Origin: Chitinophagaceae bacterium
GTDB lineage: Bacteria > Bacteroidota > Bacteroidia > Chitinophagales > Chitinophagaceae
Direction of reading: 5' to 3'
Length of the DNA stretch: 64,000 nt
Assembly (NCBI GenBank): GCA_017882265.1
Contig: JADGPW010000122.1
Coordinates: 1 to 64,000 of the forward strand
The position numbers and the translations under genes are program-made. This document shows positions 25,354 through 34,523 of the stretch, one piece after another; positions within the stretch are counted from its first letter, which is position 1; the number at the start of each line of letters is the position of its first letter. The notes below the pieces were generated by a model that had not been told where the DNA came from, ran no database searches, and saw only the letters and a list, made by a program, of their open reading frames with translations.

Positions 25354-26325
25354 CTAATCGAAGCTTTGATTCGACGCTGCTGCTTTTTTTAATAACATAT
25401 CAAATTGTTCTGGGTTGAGGTCATTATAGAAGAAATAAACGGGATCAATCTTTTCTCCGTTCTTATGTACTTCATAATGGCAGTGCGGCCCGGTAGATTT
25501 ACCGGTGCTGCCCACCCAACCGATCACTTCCCCTCTTTTTACCAGCTGTCCCACATGCGCTTTCACACGGACCATGTGGCCAAACAGGGTCTCATAACCA
25601 TAACCATGGTCGATCACCACGTGATTCCCATAACCGTTACCAGTATTCCCGGCTGTGGTTACCATTCCATCAGCGGTTGCATAAATAGGGGTGCCCTGTG
25701 GAGCCGCAAAATCAAGCCCGGCATGAAATTTAATGGTTTTATAAACAGGATCCACCCGGTAACCAAACCCCGAAGCTATACGACTGAGGTCCTTGTTGCT
25801 GACAGGTTGAATAGCCGGGAGATGGGAAAGTAATTGCTCTTTGTTTTTTACTAATTCATCCACTTCGTCATATGATTTCTTTTGAGCAACAACCCGGCTG
25901 CTGAGATTATTTAATGTACTAAGGATCGAGGAGACCAGCTGGTTATCTTTCAGTTTTTCGACGTTAGCAATCTCTAATTTATTTGCCAGTTCTTTTGCCC
26001 TGGCGCTATCGGGGATGGGGTTGGCTTCAAAAATAGCACGGTACACATTATTGTCTCTTTTTTCCAACTCCACCATTTGTTGCTGGATGGATCTTAATTC
26101 ATCCCGTAAATAATTATAATTATCCTTCAGCACTCTATTTTGTTGATCCAGTATTTTTTCTTTGGGGGAACCAATAAATTGAAAAGCGACATAGGAAATG
26201 AGACCGGCTGTCACTAATGCCGCGGCCACAAAGCCAAAAATGCGTAACAGTTTTACCCGCAACGGCGTTTCCAGCTTTTCGTAACGAAGCGAATTGGTGT
26301 TATAATAATATTTGATCTTTTTCAT
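25354..26325 (-). CDS. M23-family peptidase with N-terminal membrane anchor and coiled coil
   Basis: A 323-residue protein. The N-terminus has a tyrosine-rich cytosolic stretch (KYYYNTNSLRYEKLE), one transmembrane helix (about 28-50), a coiled coil (about 55-170) and a C-terminal LytM domain with FHAGLDFAAPQGTPIYATADG, GYGNHVVIDHG, LFGHM and HCHYEVHKNG (zinc ligands in HAGLD and HCHYE). The architecture matches MepM- or DipM-type endopeptidases or activators of peptidoglycan hydrolysis. It is divergent from alaS. Confidence 0.9.
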   Translation of the reverse strand: MKKIKYYYNTNSLRYEKLETPLRVKLLRIFGFVAAALVTAGLISYVAFQFIGSPKEKILDQQNRVLKDNYNYLRDELRSIQQQMVELEKRDNNVYRAIFEANPIPDSARAKELANKLEIANVEKLKDNQLVSSILSTLNNLSSRVVAQKKSYDEVDELVKNKEQLLSHLPAIQPVSNKDLSRIASGFGYRVDPVYKTIKFHAGLDFAAPQGTPIYATADGMVTTAGNTGNGYGNHVVIDHGYGYETLFGHMVRVKAHVGQLVKRGEVIGWVGSTGKSTGPHCHYEVHKNGEKIDPVYFFYNDLNPEQFDMLLKKAAASNQSFD

Positions 26326-26378
26326 GAGTGAACAACCTTAACCAGTCTTCAATGGGCAGAAATGCGGCCTGAAACTTT

Positions 26379-26386
26379 TACCTTTG
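26379..26386 (+). promoter_or_regulatory. Possible alaS promoter -7 element
   Basis: TACCTTTG on the plus strand, 133 bp before the alaS start, directly ahead of a GC-rich palindrome that would then lie in the leader. Confidence 0.35.
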
Positions 26387-26389
26387 CAG

Positions 26390-26451
26390 GGCCAGCCGTC
26401 CGCGTGTCGCTGAAGCTTGAGCGGAGGCACAAGCTTTAGCGAAGGCTGGCC
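26390..26451. repeat. GC-rich palindrome upstream of alaS, family M
   Basis: Outer arms GGCCAGCC and GGCTGGCC; inner TCGCTGAAGCTT against AAGCTTTAGCGA. Similar wording (GAAGCTTCGCGAAGGC) recurs at 33300-33345. Confidence 0.8.
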
Positions 26452-26519
26452 TGAATTTATATAGGGTGACAAATATAGCCCGATAAACGACAAAAATCAA
26501 CCTTACCGGTACAGCAATT

Positions 26520-29156
26520 ATGATGACTAGTGCAGAAATACGACAGGCCTTTCTGGATTTTTTCCGTGCCCGGGGACATGAAATTGTTCCTTCTGCGCCT
26601 ATTGTGGTAAAAGATGACCCAACCCTGATGTTCACCAATGCCGGGATGAACCAGTTCAAAGATTATTTTTTAGGTAATAAAACGCCGCCGCATCTAAGAG
26701 TTGCAGATACACAAAAATGTTTACGGGTAAGCGGTAAGCACAATGACCTGGAAGAAGTGGGAGTTGATACCTATCACCACACGATGTTTGAGATGCTGGG
26801 CAACTGGAGTTTTGGTGATTATTTTAAAAAAGAAGCCATTGCCTGGAGTTGGGAATTGCTAACCGGTGTGTGCAAGATCCCGGGGGACAGGTTATACGTA
26901 ACTGTTTTTGAGGGAGATAAAAATGAAAAACTCCCTGTAGATGATGAAGCTATGCACGAATGGGCCAAATGGGTGGCTGCCGACAGGATAATTCCTTTTG
27001 GAAAAAAAGATAATTTCTGGGAAATGGGGGAGACTGGCCCCTGCGGACCTTGTACCGAGATACATGTGGATTGCAGAACGGATGAAGAAAGAAGTAAACA
27101 GGATGGGAAGGACCTTGTAAACCGTGATCACCCGCAGGTGATCGAAATCTGGAACAATGTATTCATACAGTTTAACCGTTTAAAGGACGGGACCCTGGAA
27201 CCATTGCCCGCTAAACACGTGGACACGGGTATGGGGCTGGAAAGACTGGTGAGGGTGTTACAGGGAAAGCACAGTAATTATGATACTGATATATTCAGTG
27301 GAACTATTTCTGCTATTGAGAAAATAACAGGAAAAAAATATGATTACAGTGACAGCAAGCAAGCTATCGCTTTTCGGGTTATTGCTGATCATTTAAGAGC
27401 GATCAGTTTTACAATAGCTGACGGACAACTTCCATCAAATACGGGGGCAGGGTATGTAATAAGAAGGATTCTTCGCCGTGCGGTAAGATACTATTATTCA
27501 TACCTGGATTTTAAACAGCCAATACTGAATCAATTGATATTAGGTATAGCATTAGAATATAAATATGTTTTTCCTGAATTATATGAGCAGGCTGAATTTG
27601 TAGCAAAAGTGGTGAAAGAAGAAGAAGATGCTTTTTTAAGAACTGTCGATAAGGGTCTGCAAAAGCTCAATTCATATATTGAATTAATGAAGAGTACTCA
27701 GCCGGGAACAGATAAGATTTCAATTGATGGAAAAACCGCCTTTGAATTATTTGACAGATTTGGGTTTCCGTTAGATTTAACTCAACTAATAGCTAAAGAA
27801 AATGGACATAGTATTGATGTAGATGGATTTAATTCGTTCATGATGGGACAAAAACAGCGAAGTCGTGCCGCCACTGCTATTGATAAAGAAGATTGGGTTG
27901 TTCTTAAAGAAGGAGCGAATAAATTCATCGGGTATGATTCCCTGGAAACAATGGCGGAGGTTTTAAAGTACAGGAAGGTCAAAACAAAAGGTAAGGAAGG
28001 ATATCAGCTTATTTTAGATACTACACCATTTTATGCAGAAAGTGGTGGACAGGTTGGTGATACAGGATGGCTGCAATTTGGAAATGAACTGATAGAAGTT
28101 ACAGATACGAAAAAGGATAACGATCTCATCATTCATTTTACAGACAAATTACCCGGAGAAATAAACGACATACTTACGGCTAAAGTAGATGCCATAAAAA
28201 GAAAGAACACCGAATTACATCACTCCGCCACTCACTTACTCCATGCCGCATTAAGAAAAGTTTTAGGTACTCATGTGGCCCAAAAAGGCTCCCTGGTAAA
28301 TGAAGAACATCTTCGCTTCGACTTTTCCCATTTTGCCAAAACAACCAGTGAAGAGATCACCGCAGTGGAGGCGTTGGTAAATGAAAAGATAAGGGCAAAC
28401 ATACCGGTTGTAATTAAACAAATGCCAAAAGAAGAAGCATTAAGACTGGGCGCCATGGCTTTGTTTGGTGAAAAATACGGGGATGTTGTACGGGTGGTTA
28501 TTATGGATCCGGATTATTCGGTTGAATTATGCGGTGGAACGCATGTGGGCTCTACGGGTGAATTAGGGTTGTTTAAAATAAAAAGCGAGACAGCTATTGC
28601 GGCAGGTGTCCGTCGAATAGAAGCCATTTCCGGGAAACAGGCCGAGGACTATGTGAAGGAACATTTCAATCTCGTGGATGATCTCCGGGAGGCATTGAAG
28701 AATCCAAAGGATATCCGGAAAGCAGTGGTGGACCTTCAGATGGAAAATAACGAGTTGAAGAAACATATGGAAGCCATGGAAGCAAGACAGTTGGTAACCA
28801 TTCGGAATGAGTTGTTACAGAAAGACGAGATCATAAACGGGGTAAACTTTATTGGAGAAATTATTGAAGTGAGCAACCCCGAGGCGCTGAAAAAACTTTG
28901 TTTTGACCTGAAGAACCATCTCCGCGATCATGTGGCCGTTCTTTGTGTTAATATCGGGGGTAAACCCTTTGTGGCGGTTGGAATTTCCGATTCCGTGGTC
29001 GCAGCAAAGAACCTTGATGCCGGGAAGATCATTAAGGAATATGTTGCCCCTTTGATAAAAGGAGGAGGTGGGGGACAAAAAACTTTGGCAACAGCAGGGG
29101 GACAGGATGTGGGTAATCTCCGGCTGGTGATAGAAACTGTAAAAAAGCTACTATAG
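26520..29156 (+). CDS. alaS: Alanine--tRNA ligase
   Basis: Charges tRNA-Ala. The 878-residue protein has the class II catalytic core (MTSAEIRQAFLDFFRARGHE, LMFTNAGMNQFKDYFLG, GLERLVRVLQGKHSNYDTD), the editing-domain zinc ligands HHSATHLLH (from residue 567) and CGGTHV (from residue 671), and the C-terminal glycine-rich DHHA1 region (KGGGGGQKTLATAGG). The length is normal. Two ATGs are adjacent; the second (26523) gives the usual MTSAEIR start, so the first codon is uncertain. No repeat insertion is present. Confidence 0.97.
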   Translation: MMTSAEIRQAFLDFFRARGHEIVPSAPIVVKDDPTLMFTNAGMNQFKDYFLGNKTPPHLRVADTQKCLRVSGKHNDLEEVGVDTYHHTMFEMLGNWSFGDYFKKEAIAWSWELLTGVCKIPGDRLYVTVFEGDKNEKLPVDDEAMHEWAKWVAADRIIPFGKKDNFWEMGETGPCGPCTEIHVDCRTDEERSKQDGKDLVNRDHPQVIEIWNNVFIQFNRLKDGTLEPLPAKHVDTGMGLERLVRVLQGKHSNYDTDIFSGTISAIEKITGKKYDYSDSKQAIAFRVIADHLRAISFTIADGQLPSNTGAGYVIRRILRRAVRYYYSYLDFKQPILNQLILGIALEYKYVFPELYEQAEFVAKVVKEEEDAFLRTVDKGLQKLNSYIELMKSTQPGTDKISIDGKTAFELFDRFGFPLDLTQLIAKENGHSIDVDGFNSFMMGQKQRSRAATAIDKEDWVVLKEGANKFIGYDSLETMAEVLKYRKVKTKGKEGYQLILDTTPFYAESGGQVGDTGWLQFGNELIEVTDTKKDNDLIIHFTDKLPGEINDILTAKVDAIKRKNTELHHSATHLLHAALRKVLGTHVAQKGSLVNEEHLRFDFSHFAKTTSEEITAVEALVNEKIRANIPVVIKQMPKEEALRLGAMALFGEKYGDVVRVVIMDPDYSVELCGGTHVGSTGELGLFKIKSETAIAAGVRRIEAISGKQAEDYVKEHFNLVDDLREALKNPKDIRKAVVDLQMENNELKKHMEAMEARQLVTIRNELLQKDEIINGVNFIGEIIEVSNPEALKKLCFDLKNHLRDHVAVLCVNIGGKPFVAVGISDSVVAAKNLDAGKIIKEYVAPLIKGGGGGQKTLATAGGQDVGNLRLVIETVKKLL

Positions 29157-29332
29157 TAATAGTATTAGTAGAGGGATCGGCCATTCTAATTGAACAGCCC
29201 TATCTGTGTGACCTTAACTTTGAATGCTTTTACTCCTTCTGAAACCCTACTGAGAGCCTTGGGCAGTTTTGGGAAAACGTGTATTTAAAATGCCGGAAAT
29301 TATTAAAATTGGTAATAGGACCTATAACAAGG

Positions 29333-29476
29333 TTATTTATAGTTGTAGGGTCCGGGCTCATCATCGTCATTGTTTTTTTTAGTCTTCATTTTTCGGATAT
29401 CTTTCAGCACTTGTAAGCCGAAGATGATAATCACGATACAAATGACAATACAAACGCCCGCAACAATATAGGCCAT
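29333..29476 (-). CDS. Small single-pass membrane protein, 47 residues
   Basis: A 48-codon frame on the minus strand opens with ATG at 29476 and stops with TAA at 29335-29333. The product starts MAYIVAGVCIVICIVIIIFG, a single strongly hydrophobic helix, then LQVLKDIRKMKTKK (basic, so likely cytoplasmic) and an acidic tail NNDDDEPGPYNYK. The clean helix plus charged tail makes it more convincing than chance. It falls in the gap between alaS and the GNAT gene, facing away from both. I do not recognise a family; a regulatory or complex-associated microprotein is an inference. Confidence 0.55.
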   Translation of the reverse strand: MAYIVAGVCIVICIVIIIFGLQVLKDIRKMKTKKNNDDDEPGPYNYK

Positions 29477-29579
29477 ACAGGATGATTCTAAGTTTAGAAA
29501 AATAATTTAAAAGAACAGCTTTTAAATTTTATTTCAAATACCACTTTATGGTTAGTAAAAATACTGAGCCGGCAGGATC

Positions 29580-30095
29580 ATGAATGTCATTATTGAAACC
29601 GAACGACTGTTGCTTCGCACTTTCACTCTGGAAGATGCTCCGCTTATCTATGAGCTCAATCTTGACCCGGAAGTAATAAAGTACACGCTCGATCCAATAA
29701 AGGATGTTGAGCATGCCCAACAAGTATTAGAACAGGCTATTTTGCCACAATATGCCTTATACAACCACGGCCGCTGGGCGGTGCATGTAAAACCAGGGCT
29801 GGAATTTATTGGATGGTGCGGGTTAAAAGCAAGGCCGGAAAGAAATGAGATTGACCTGGGCTACCGGCTTATAAAAAAAGCATGGGGAAAAGGATATGCA
29901 ACTGAGGCTGCCCATGCCTGTATCAGATATGGGTTCGAAAAACTGAACCTCAGGTGTATCACAGGCCGTGCTATGCCCCAGAACCTTGCCTCACTTAAAG
30001 TGCTGGGAAACTGTGGGATGACTTATATCGGAGAAGGGATCGTAGATGGACACCCCGCGAAAACGTATGAGATACTGAATCCGTTTATCCCTTAA
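29580..30095 (+). CDS. GNAT-family N-acetyltransferase (RimJ/RimL type)
   Basis: A 171-residue acetyltransferase beginning MNVIIETERLLLRTFTLEDAP, the usual opening of the RimJ/RimL (Acetyltransf_3) group, followed by the acetyl-CoA-binding turn KAWGKGYATEAAHACIRYGFE and NLRCITGRAMPQNLASLKVLGNCGM. The family acetylates ribosomal protein N-termini or small amines; the substrate cannot be deduced. It stands alone, with a family I palindrome downstream. Confidence 0.9.
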   Translation: MNVIIETERLLLRTFTLEDAPLIYELNLDPEVIKYTLDPIKDVEHAQQVLEQAILPQYALYNHGRWAVHVKPGLEFIGWCGLKARPERNEIDLGYRLIKKAWGKGYATEAAHACIRYGFEKLNLRCITGRAMPQNLASLKVLGNCGMTYIGEGIVDGHPAKTYEILNPFIP

Positions 30096-30124
30096 AATAA
30101 CCCCTCAAAAATAAATAATAACCT

Positions 30125-30236
30125 CATTTTGAATACAATATCACGCTAGGAACGTAGCGTATGGAGAGAATACTCTTTGAAAATCAAAACTCTGTGAACC
30201 CTGCGTTCTCTGTGCGCAAATTTAAATTGATATTTT
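30125..30236. repeat. Palindrome-like element, family I copy 2
   Basis: It contains CTGCGTTCTCTGTGCGC and CTCTGTGAACC words matching family I copy 1, with a small CGCTAGGAACGTAGCG hairpin and GAAAATC/GATATTT edges. Symmetry is weaker than in the other families. Confidence 0.55.
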
Positions 30237-30295
30237 AGCAAAAAATAAGGGTCATTTAACATTTCCGAAACCTTTCGTATTTCAAAAAATGTCTT

Positions 30296-30303
30296 TATAT
30301 TTG
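30296..30303 (+). promoter_or_regulatory. Putative promoter of the PDZ protein gene
   Basis: TATATTTG (TAnnTTTG) preceded after a 19-nt spacer by TTTC at 30273-30276 as the -33 element; the ATG is 40 bp downstream. Confidence 0.6.
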
Positions 30304-30343
30304 ACTACGAAATTTAACGTAGATAATTAATAAAACAGAAATT

Positions 30344-31387
30344 ATGAAAGAGATATGGGTCAGGTTTTCCGCTGTTGTCTTTGCGGTCGCTTTGCTGGTT
30401 CCGGCTTCTTTGCTGGCACAAAAAGAAGATAAGGACAAAGACAAAGACACGAAAGATAAAAAACAGGTGGAGAACATCATTATTACCCGCAAGGGAGATG
30501 ATAAAGATAAAGTGGTAATAGAGATCAATGGCGATAACATCACCGTCAATGGCAAACCTCTTGATGAATACAAGGATAAAGACGGCAAAATATCGGTGAG
30601 GATCAATAAAATAAATACTGATTATCAAGGTTTGATGGCAAGGATTCCACGCAACGGTTCTTGGAACATTAATAATGATGGGGAGTTTAATTTATTAACG
30701 GAAGAATCCAATCGCGCCATGCTGGGGGTCACTACCGAAAAAACAGACGAGGGGGTTAAAATAAACAGTGTGACAAAAGAAAGTGCGGCCGAAAAAATGG
30801 GGCTGAAAGAAGGGGATGTGATCACTAAAATAGATGATAAGAAGATTGAAAATCCTGATGATCTGTCCGAGGCCATTCAAAAACACAAACCCGCTGATAA
30901 AGTTGCGGTTACTTACCTGAGAGACAATAAGGAACAAAAAGCTACGGCTGAATTAACAAAATGGAAAGGTGCTAATGGCTGGGCAGTAATGAACCCGGGT
31001 GGGAGTTTTAAAATGGATTATAATACCCTGAATTTAGACAAAATGCCTAAGATCCAGGGAATCCCCAAAACATTTAATGGTCAGAACTTTTCATGGTCAA
31101 CAGGTGGAGGCCCGAAACTTGGTTTATCAGTCCAGGATACGGATGATGGCAAGGGTGTCAAAGTAATTGAAGTAGATGATGAAAGTACTGCCGCAAAAGC
31201 CGGGGTAAAGGAAAATGATATCATAACTGAGGTTGACGGAAAAGCTATAAATAGCACCGATGAAATGGTTAAGACCATTAAAGAAAGTAAGGATAAAGCT
31301 TCTATTATGGTTAAACTTCAACGCGGGGGCAAGACACAGAATATTGAAGTGAAAATGCCCAGGAAGATAAAAATCGCCGATCTCTGA
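30344..31387 (+). CDS. Exported protein with two PDZ domains
   Basis: A 347-residue protein with a signal peptide ending SLLAQ, then a highly charged Lys/Asp linker (KEDKDKDKDTKDKKQ). PDZ domain 1 starts near residue 126 (MLGVTTEKTDEGVKINSV, EGDVITKIDDKKI). PDZ domain 2 starts near residue 256 (KLGLSVQDTDDGKGVKVIEV, ENDIITEVDGKAI). There is no trypsin-like protease domain, so it is not HtrA. It may be a periplasmic adaptor binding unfolded or C-terminal peptides, which is an inference. It has its own promoter and terminator, so it is a monocistronic unit. Confidence 0.85.
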   Translation: MKEIWVRFSAVVFAVALLVPASLLAQKEDKDKDKDTKDKKQVENIIITRKGDDKDKVVIEINGDNITVNGKPLDEYKDKDGKISVRINKINTDYQGLMARIPRNGSWNINNDGEFNLLTEESNRAMLGVTTEKTDEGVKINSVTKESAAEKMGLKEGDVITKIDDKKIENPDDLSEAIQKHKPADKVAVTYLRDNKEQKATAELTKWKGANGWAVMNPGGSFKMDYNTLNLDKMPKIQGIPKTFNGQNFSWSTGGGPKLGLSVQDTDDGKGVKVIEVDDESTAAKAGVKENDIITEVDGKAINSTDEMVKTIKESKDKASIMVKLQRGGKTQNIEVKMPRKIKIADL

Positions 31388-31420
31388 TCTTTTCAAAATA
31401 GTTTTCTTGTGTGTGAATGT

Positions 31421-31446
31421 ATACCCCTGTTTTTACGGGGGTATTT
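31421..31446 (+). terminator. Terminator of the PDZ protein gene
   Basis: ATACCCC pairs with GGGGGTAT around TGTTTTTAC and is followed by TTTT, 34 bp after the stop codon. Confidence 0.75.
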
Positions 31447-31457
31447 TCATTAGAATG

Positions 31458-31573
31458 GCCGGGAAGCACGGGAAGGAATTAGTTATTTGGAATTAGGGAT
31501 GATCTTATACCCTCGGATTACTCCATGGGCAGGCCCAATTCCATGTCTTCCCGCCCTTCCCGTTCTTACCGGC
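31458..31573. repeat. Palindrome with family D words inside a GC-rich outer module
   Basis: Outer arms GCCGGGAAGCACGGGAAG and CTTCCCGTTCTTACCGGC enclose words GGAATTAG, TTTGGAATTAGGGAT and CCCAATTCC. The outer module is nearly the one around the family B element at 13550, and both are followed by AAATAAA. Confidence 0.8.
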
Positions 31574-31620
31574 AAATAAACGATAAAAATTAATGGTCTA
31601 TTTTTACAGCTATATTAACA

Positions 31621-33129
31621 ATGACTGATCAAATTGAATATGAGGTGGTGGTGGGTCTGGAAGTGCATGCACAGTTGCTCACTCAAACCAAATTGTTTTG
31701 TGGTGATAGTATTTCATTTGGAGCGGAGCCTAATACACATGTAAGTCCTATCACGCTTGGTCACCCCGGCACTTTGCCAAAGATCAACCGGAAGGCAATC
31801 GAATTTGCCGTCAAAATGGGTTTAGCTTGTCATTGTGATATTGAAAAACAAAACTATTTTGCCCGGAAAAATTATTTTTATCCAGATCTGCCCAAAGGGT
31901 ACCAGGTTACCCAGCATACAACACCTGTTTGTAAAGGGGGATTTATCAAAATCAGGACGGGCAATACGGAAAAAAAGATCAGGCTCAACCGCATACACCT
32001 GGAAGAGGATGCTGGAAAAAGTCTGCATGATGTGGATCCCCAAAATACCTGTATTGATTATAACCGTGCGGGCACCCCGCTGATCGAAATTGTAAGCGAG
32101 CCCGAAATTCGAAGCGGAGAAGAAGCATTTGCTTTTTTAACCGAGATCCGAAAACTCGTTCGCTACCTGGAAATTTGCGATGGGAATATGGAAGAAGGAA
32201 GTCTTCGCTGCGACGCGAATGTGTCCGTTCGAAAAAAAGGTGACACGGCATTGGGAACCAAAGTTGAAGTGAAGAATTTGAATTCTATACGCCATGTAAA
32301 AAAGGCAATTGAATCAGAATCAAAAAGATTGATCGATATACTGGAACAGGGGGGAATAGTTGTCCAGCAAACAAGAAGTTTTGATGCGGATACCGGAATG
32401 ACGTTTGCGACCCGGGATAAAGAAGATGCTGACGACTATCGTTATTTTCCTGAACCCGATCTCACTCCTTTTCATTTGAAGGATGATTTTATAGAAAAGA
32501 TACTTCATTCTATTCCCGCGCTGCCGGAAGAACGAATAAAAAGATATACATCCGAACTTCAACTTTCAGAATACGACGCTGCCGTTTTGACTGAGGAAAA
32601 AGCATTTTCGGATTATTTCGAAAAAATTGTTGCTACCGGTCCCCCCTCTCCGACAGGAGAGGCCCGCCCGGATGACCCGGTCGGACGGGGGTCGGGGGTG
32701 AGGCTTCCTAAAGCAGCAGCCAACTGGATGCTCGGTCCTGTCAGATCATGGCTAAATGAGAATAACAAGGAAATTAATAGTTTTCCTATTTCCCCTGTGC
32801 AATTAGCAGCGCTGATCGAATTGGTCAATTCAGGCCAACTGAGTTTTTCAGCGGCCGCTACCAAATTATTTTCGCAATTATTAGCAAACCCAAGTAAAGA
32901 CCCCGGACAGATCGCATTTGAACAAAATCTTATCCAGGAATCAGATGCTTTGGTGCTGGCTCGCCTCGTTGACAAGGTGCTGGCCACACATGCGGATAAA
33001 GTAATAGCATATAAAAACGGCAAAAAAGGGTTATTGTCTTTGTTTGTTGGCGAAGTGATGAAACTTTCGAAAGGTAACGCCGATCCTTCGATGACAACTG
33101 AATTGTTATCGGAGAAATTAAAATCATAG
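31621..33129 (+). CDS. gatB: Asp-tRNA(Asn)/Glu-tRNA(Gln) amidotransferase subunit B
   Basis: Part of GatCAB, which converts Glu-tRNA(Gln) to Gln-tRNA(Gln) (and Asp-tRNA(Asn) in some species). The cradle domain shows EVVVGLEVHAQLLTQTKLFC, HPGTLPKINRKAIE, YQVTQ and EEGSLRCDANVSV; the C-terminal helical and YqeY-like domains include AAANWMLGPVRSWLNE. The 502-residue length exceeds the usual ~480 because residues 340-363 are a repeat-derived insertion in the linker between the cradle and helical domains. gatA and gatC are not nearby. Confidence 0.96.
   Translation: MTDQIEYEVVVGLEVHAQLLTQTKLFCGDSISFGAEPNTHVSPITLGHPGTLPKINRKAIEFAVKMGLACHCDIEKQNYFARKNYFYPDLPKGYQVTQHTTPVCKGGFIKIRTGNTEKKIRLNRIHLEEDAGKSLHDVDPQNTCIDYNRAGTPLIEIVSEPEIRSGEEAFAFLTEIRKLVRYLEICDGNMEEGSLRCDANVSVRKKGDTALGTKVEVKNLNSIRHVKKAIESESKRLIDILEQGGIVVQQTRSFDADTGMTFATRDKEDADDYRYFPEPDLTPFHLKDDFIEKILHSIPALPEERIKRYTSELQLSEYDAAVLTEEKAFSDYFEKIVATGPPSPTGEARPDDPVGRGSGVRLPKAAANWMLGPVRSWLNENNKEINSFPISPVQLAALIELVNSGQLSFSAAATKLFSQLLANPSKDPGQIAFEQNLIQESDALVLARLVDKVLATHADKVIAYKNGKKGLLSLFVGEVMKLSKGNADPSMTTELLSEKLKS
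32638..32709. repeat. In-frame palindromic insertion inside gatB
   Basis: About 72 bp (24 codons) of GC-rich inverted words, including the hairpin CCTCTCCGACAGGAGAGG at 32645-32662 and GACCCGGTCGGACGGGGGTC. It encodes a Gly/Pro/Arg-rich peptide absent from the family. Boundaries are uncertain by a few codons. Confidence 0.78.
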
Positions 33130-33166
33130 TATAAGTTGTGCATTATGGCCTTAATTTACTTTTAGA

Positions 33167-33255
33167 TTTGAACCACATAGGAAGATAGGCACATAGAAAT
33201 ACACATATAGATTACTATGTGATCACTATGTTTTCTATGTCCTATGTGGTTCAAA
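33167..33255. repeat. Large palindrome, family C copy 2
   Basis: TTTGAACCACATAGGA mirrors TCCTATGTGGTTCAAA; the interior has ACATAGAAATACACATA words also found in copy 1 (and inverted in copy 3). It lies after gatB. Confidence 0.9.
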
Positions 33256-33299
33256 AAGCTAACGCCGGAACTTTAAGTTAAGTTTTAGGTAAGGATAAG

Positions 33300-33345
33300 C
33301 TGTCGGCTTTGCTTCATCGAAGCTTCGCGAAGGCGCAGCAGACAG
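33300..33345. repeat. Small palindromic element, family M-like
   Basis: CTGTC and GACAG enclose GCTTCATCGAAGCTTCGCGAAG, shown here as GCTTCATCGAAG and CTTCGCGAAG, with CGAAGCTTCG as a perfect core. Wording resembles the element before alaS. Confidence 0.55.
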
Positions 33346-33395
33346 ACTTTTTTAGCTGAGAAAGATGAACAGTCATTTAATATAAATTATTATTA

Positions 33396-34499
33396 ATGGA
33401 AAAATTATTTGTAGTTATCGTCGTTGTACTTGGATTAGTTTCCTGTAAAGGAAAAGATTCAGATAAATTAACCGGGAAAAACTTTCAGGTAAGTGGTGTC
33501 ATTACAAATAACACGGCAAAAATGATCTTTCTTGAAGAGATCCCGATGACAACGATGCAGGCCCGGGTTGTCGATTCGGTTGTATTGGGGAAAGAGGGCA
33601 GGTTTACAATGAAAACGGATTCAACAGAATCAAGGGTCTATACACTCCGGCTTGACAGGAATATATACCCGCTTGCAGCTGTCATCAATGATGTGCCAGC
33701 TATTACCATCGGGGCCATAATGGGTAAAGAAAATTTGCAGGGTACCGGGAATTATGAAGTGAAAGGTTCTCCGGCGAGCCGGCAACTGAAAGAATTTATG
33801 ATGGCCTGGGATACAGTAATGAAGGCTACCCAAAACGATACGCTGCGGAGAGGAACTAAAATAAAGACCCTGGCAACGGTTTTCATAGATCAATCCGATA
33901 ATCCTGCCCTGACCATGTATGAATTAGCTTATTACCAGGTCACCGCCAACAACCCCAAGTCACAAATTGAACCCCTGACAAATGATGAAGTAAGAACCAT
34001 TGTCAGTAAAACAGCGGCAAAGTTCCCTGCTCACCCGGGGTTGGCATCTATAAATAGCTCGCTCATGGGCTGGCTGGGTCAGGCAGCGCCGGAGATCAGT
34101 TTGCCGGATGCAAATGGACGGGAAGTAAAATTGAGTTCATTCAGGGGTAAATATGTACTCGTTGATTTTTGGGCAAGTTGGTGCGGGCCTTGCCGCCAGG
34201 AAAATCCCAATGTAGTAAAAGCTTATAACAGGTTCAAGGATAAAAACTTTACCATACTTGGCGTTTCATTGGACAATCCCGGGGAAAAGGATAAATGGCT
34301 AAAAGCAGTCATGAAAGATAATCTCACCTGGACCCAGGTAAGTGATCTTAAAGGTTGGGAAAGCGCCGTGGTACCGGTGTATAAATTTGGAGAAGCCGGG
34401 ATCCCGTATAATGTTTTGGTCGATCCCGGTGGAAAGATCATTGCTGAAAGATTACGTGGCAACGAATTGGAAGCAAAACTGGCTGAAGTACTGAAATAG
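33396..34499 (+). CDS. TlpA-like thiol-disulfide oxidoreductase lipoprotein
   Basis: A 367-residue lipoprotein (signal MEKLFVVIVVVLGLVSC, lipobox LVSC). The N-terminal ~200 residues form a DUF4369-like domain; the C-terminal ~145 residues form an AhpC/TSA-TlpA thioredoxin domain with VLVDFWASWCGPCRQENPNV, the redox pair being C263-G-P-C266, and GEAGIPYNVLVDPGG with the cis-proline. It probably reduces or resolves disulfides on the periplasmic face. A family C palindrome and a bidirectional terminator bracket it. Confidence 0.9.
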   Translation: MEKLFVVIVVVLGLVSCKGKDSDKLTGKNFQVSGVITNNTAKMIFLEEIPMTTMQARVVDSVVLGKEGRFTMKTDSTESRVYTLRLDRNIYPLAAVINDVPAITIGAIMGKENLQGTGNYEVKGSPASRQLKEFMMAWDTVMKATQNDTLRRGTKIKTLATVFIDQSDNPALTMYELAYYQVTANNPKSQIEPLTNDEVRTIVSKTAAKFPAHPGLASINSSLMGWLGQAAPEISLPDANGREVKLSSFRGKYVLVDFWASWCGPCRQENPNVVKAYNRFKDKNFTILGVSLDNPGEKDKWLKAVMKDNLTWTQVSDLKGWESAVVPVYKFGEAGIPYNVLVDPGGKIIAERLRGNELEAKLAEVLK

Positions 34500-34523
34500 T
34501 ATCAGATTTGAACTTTTGGAAAT

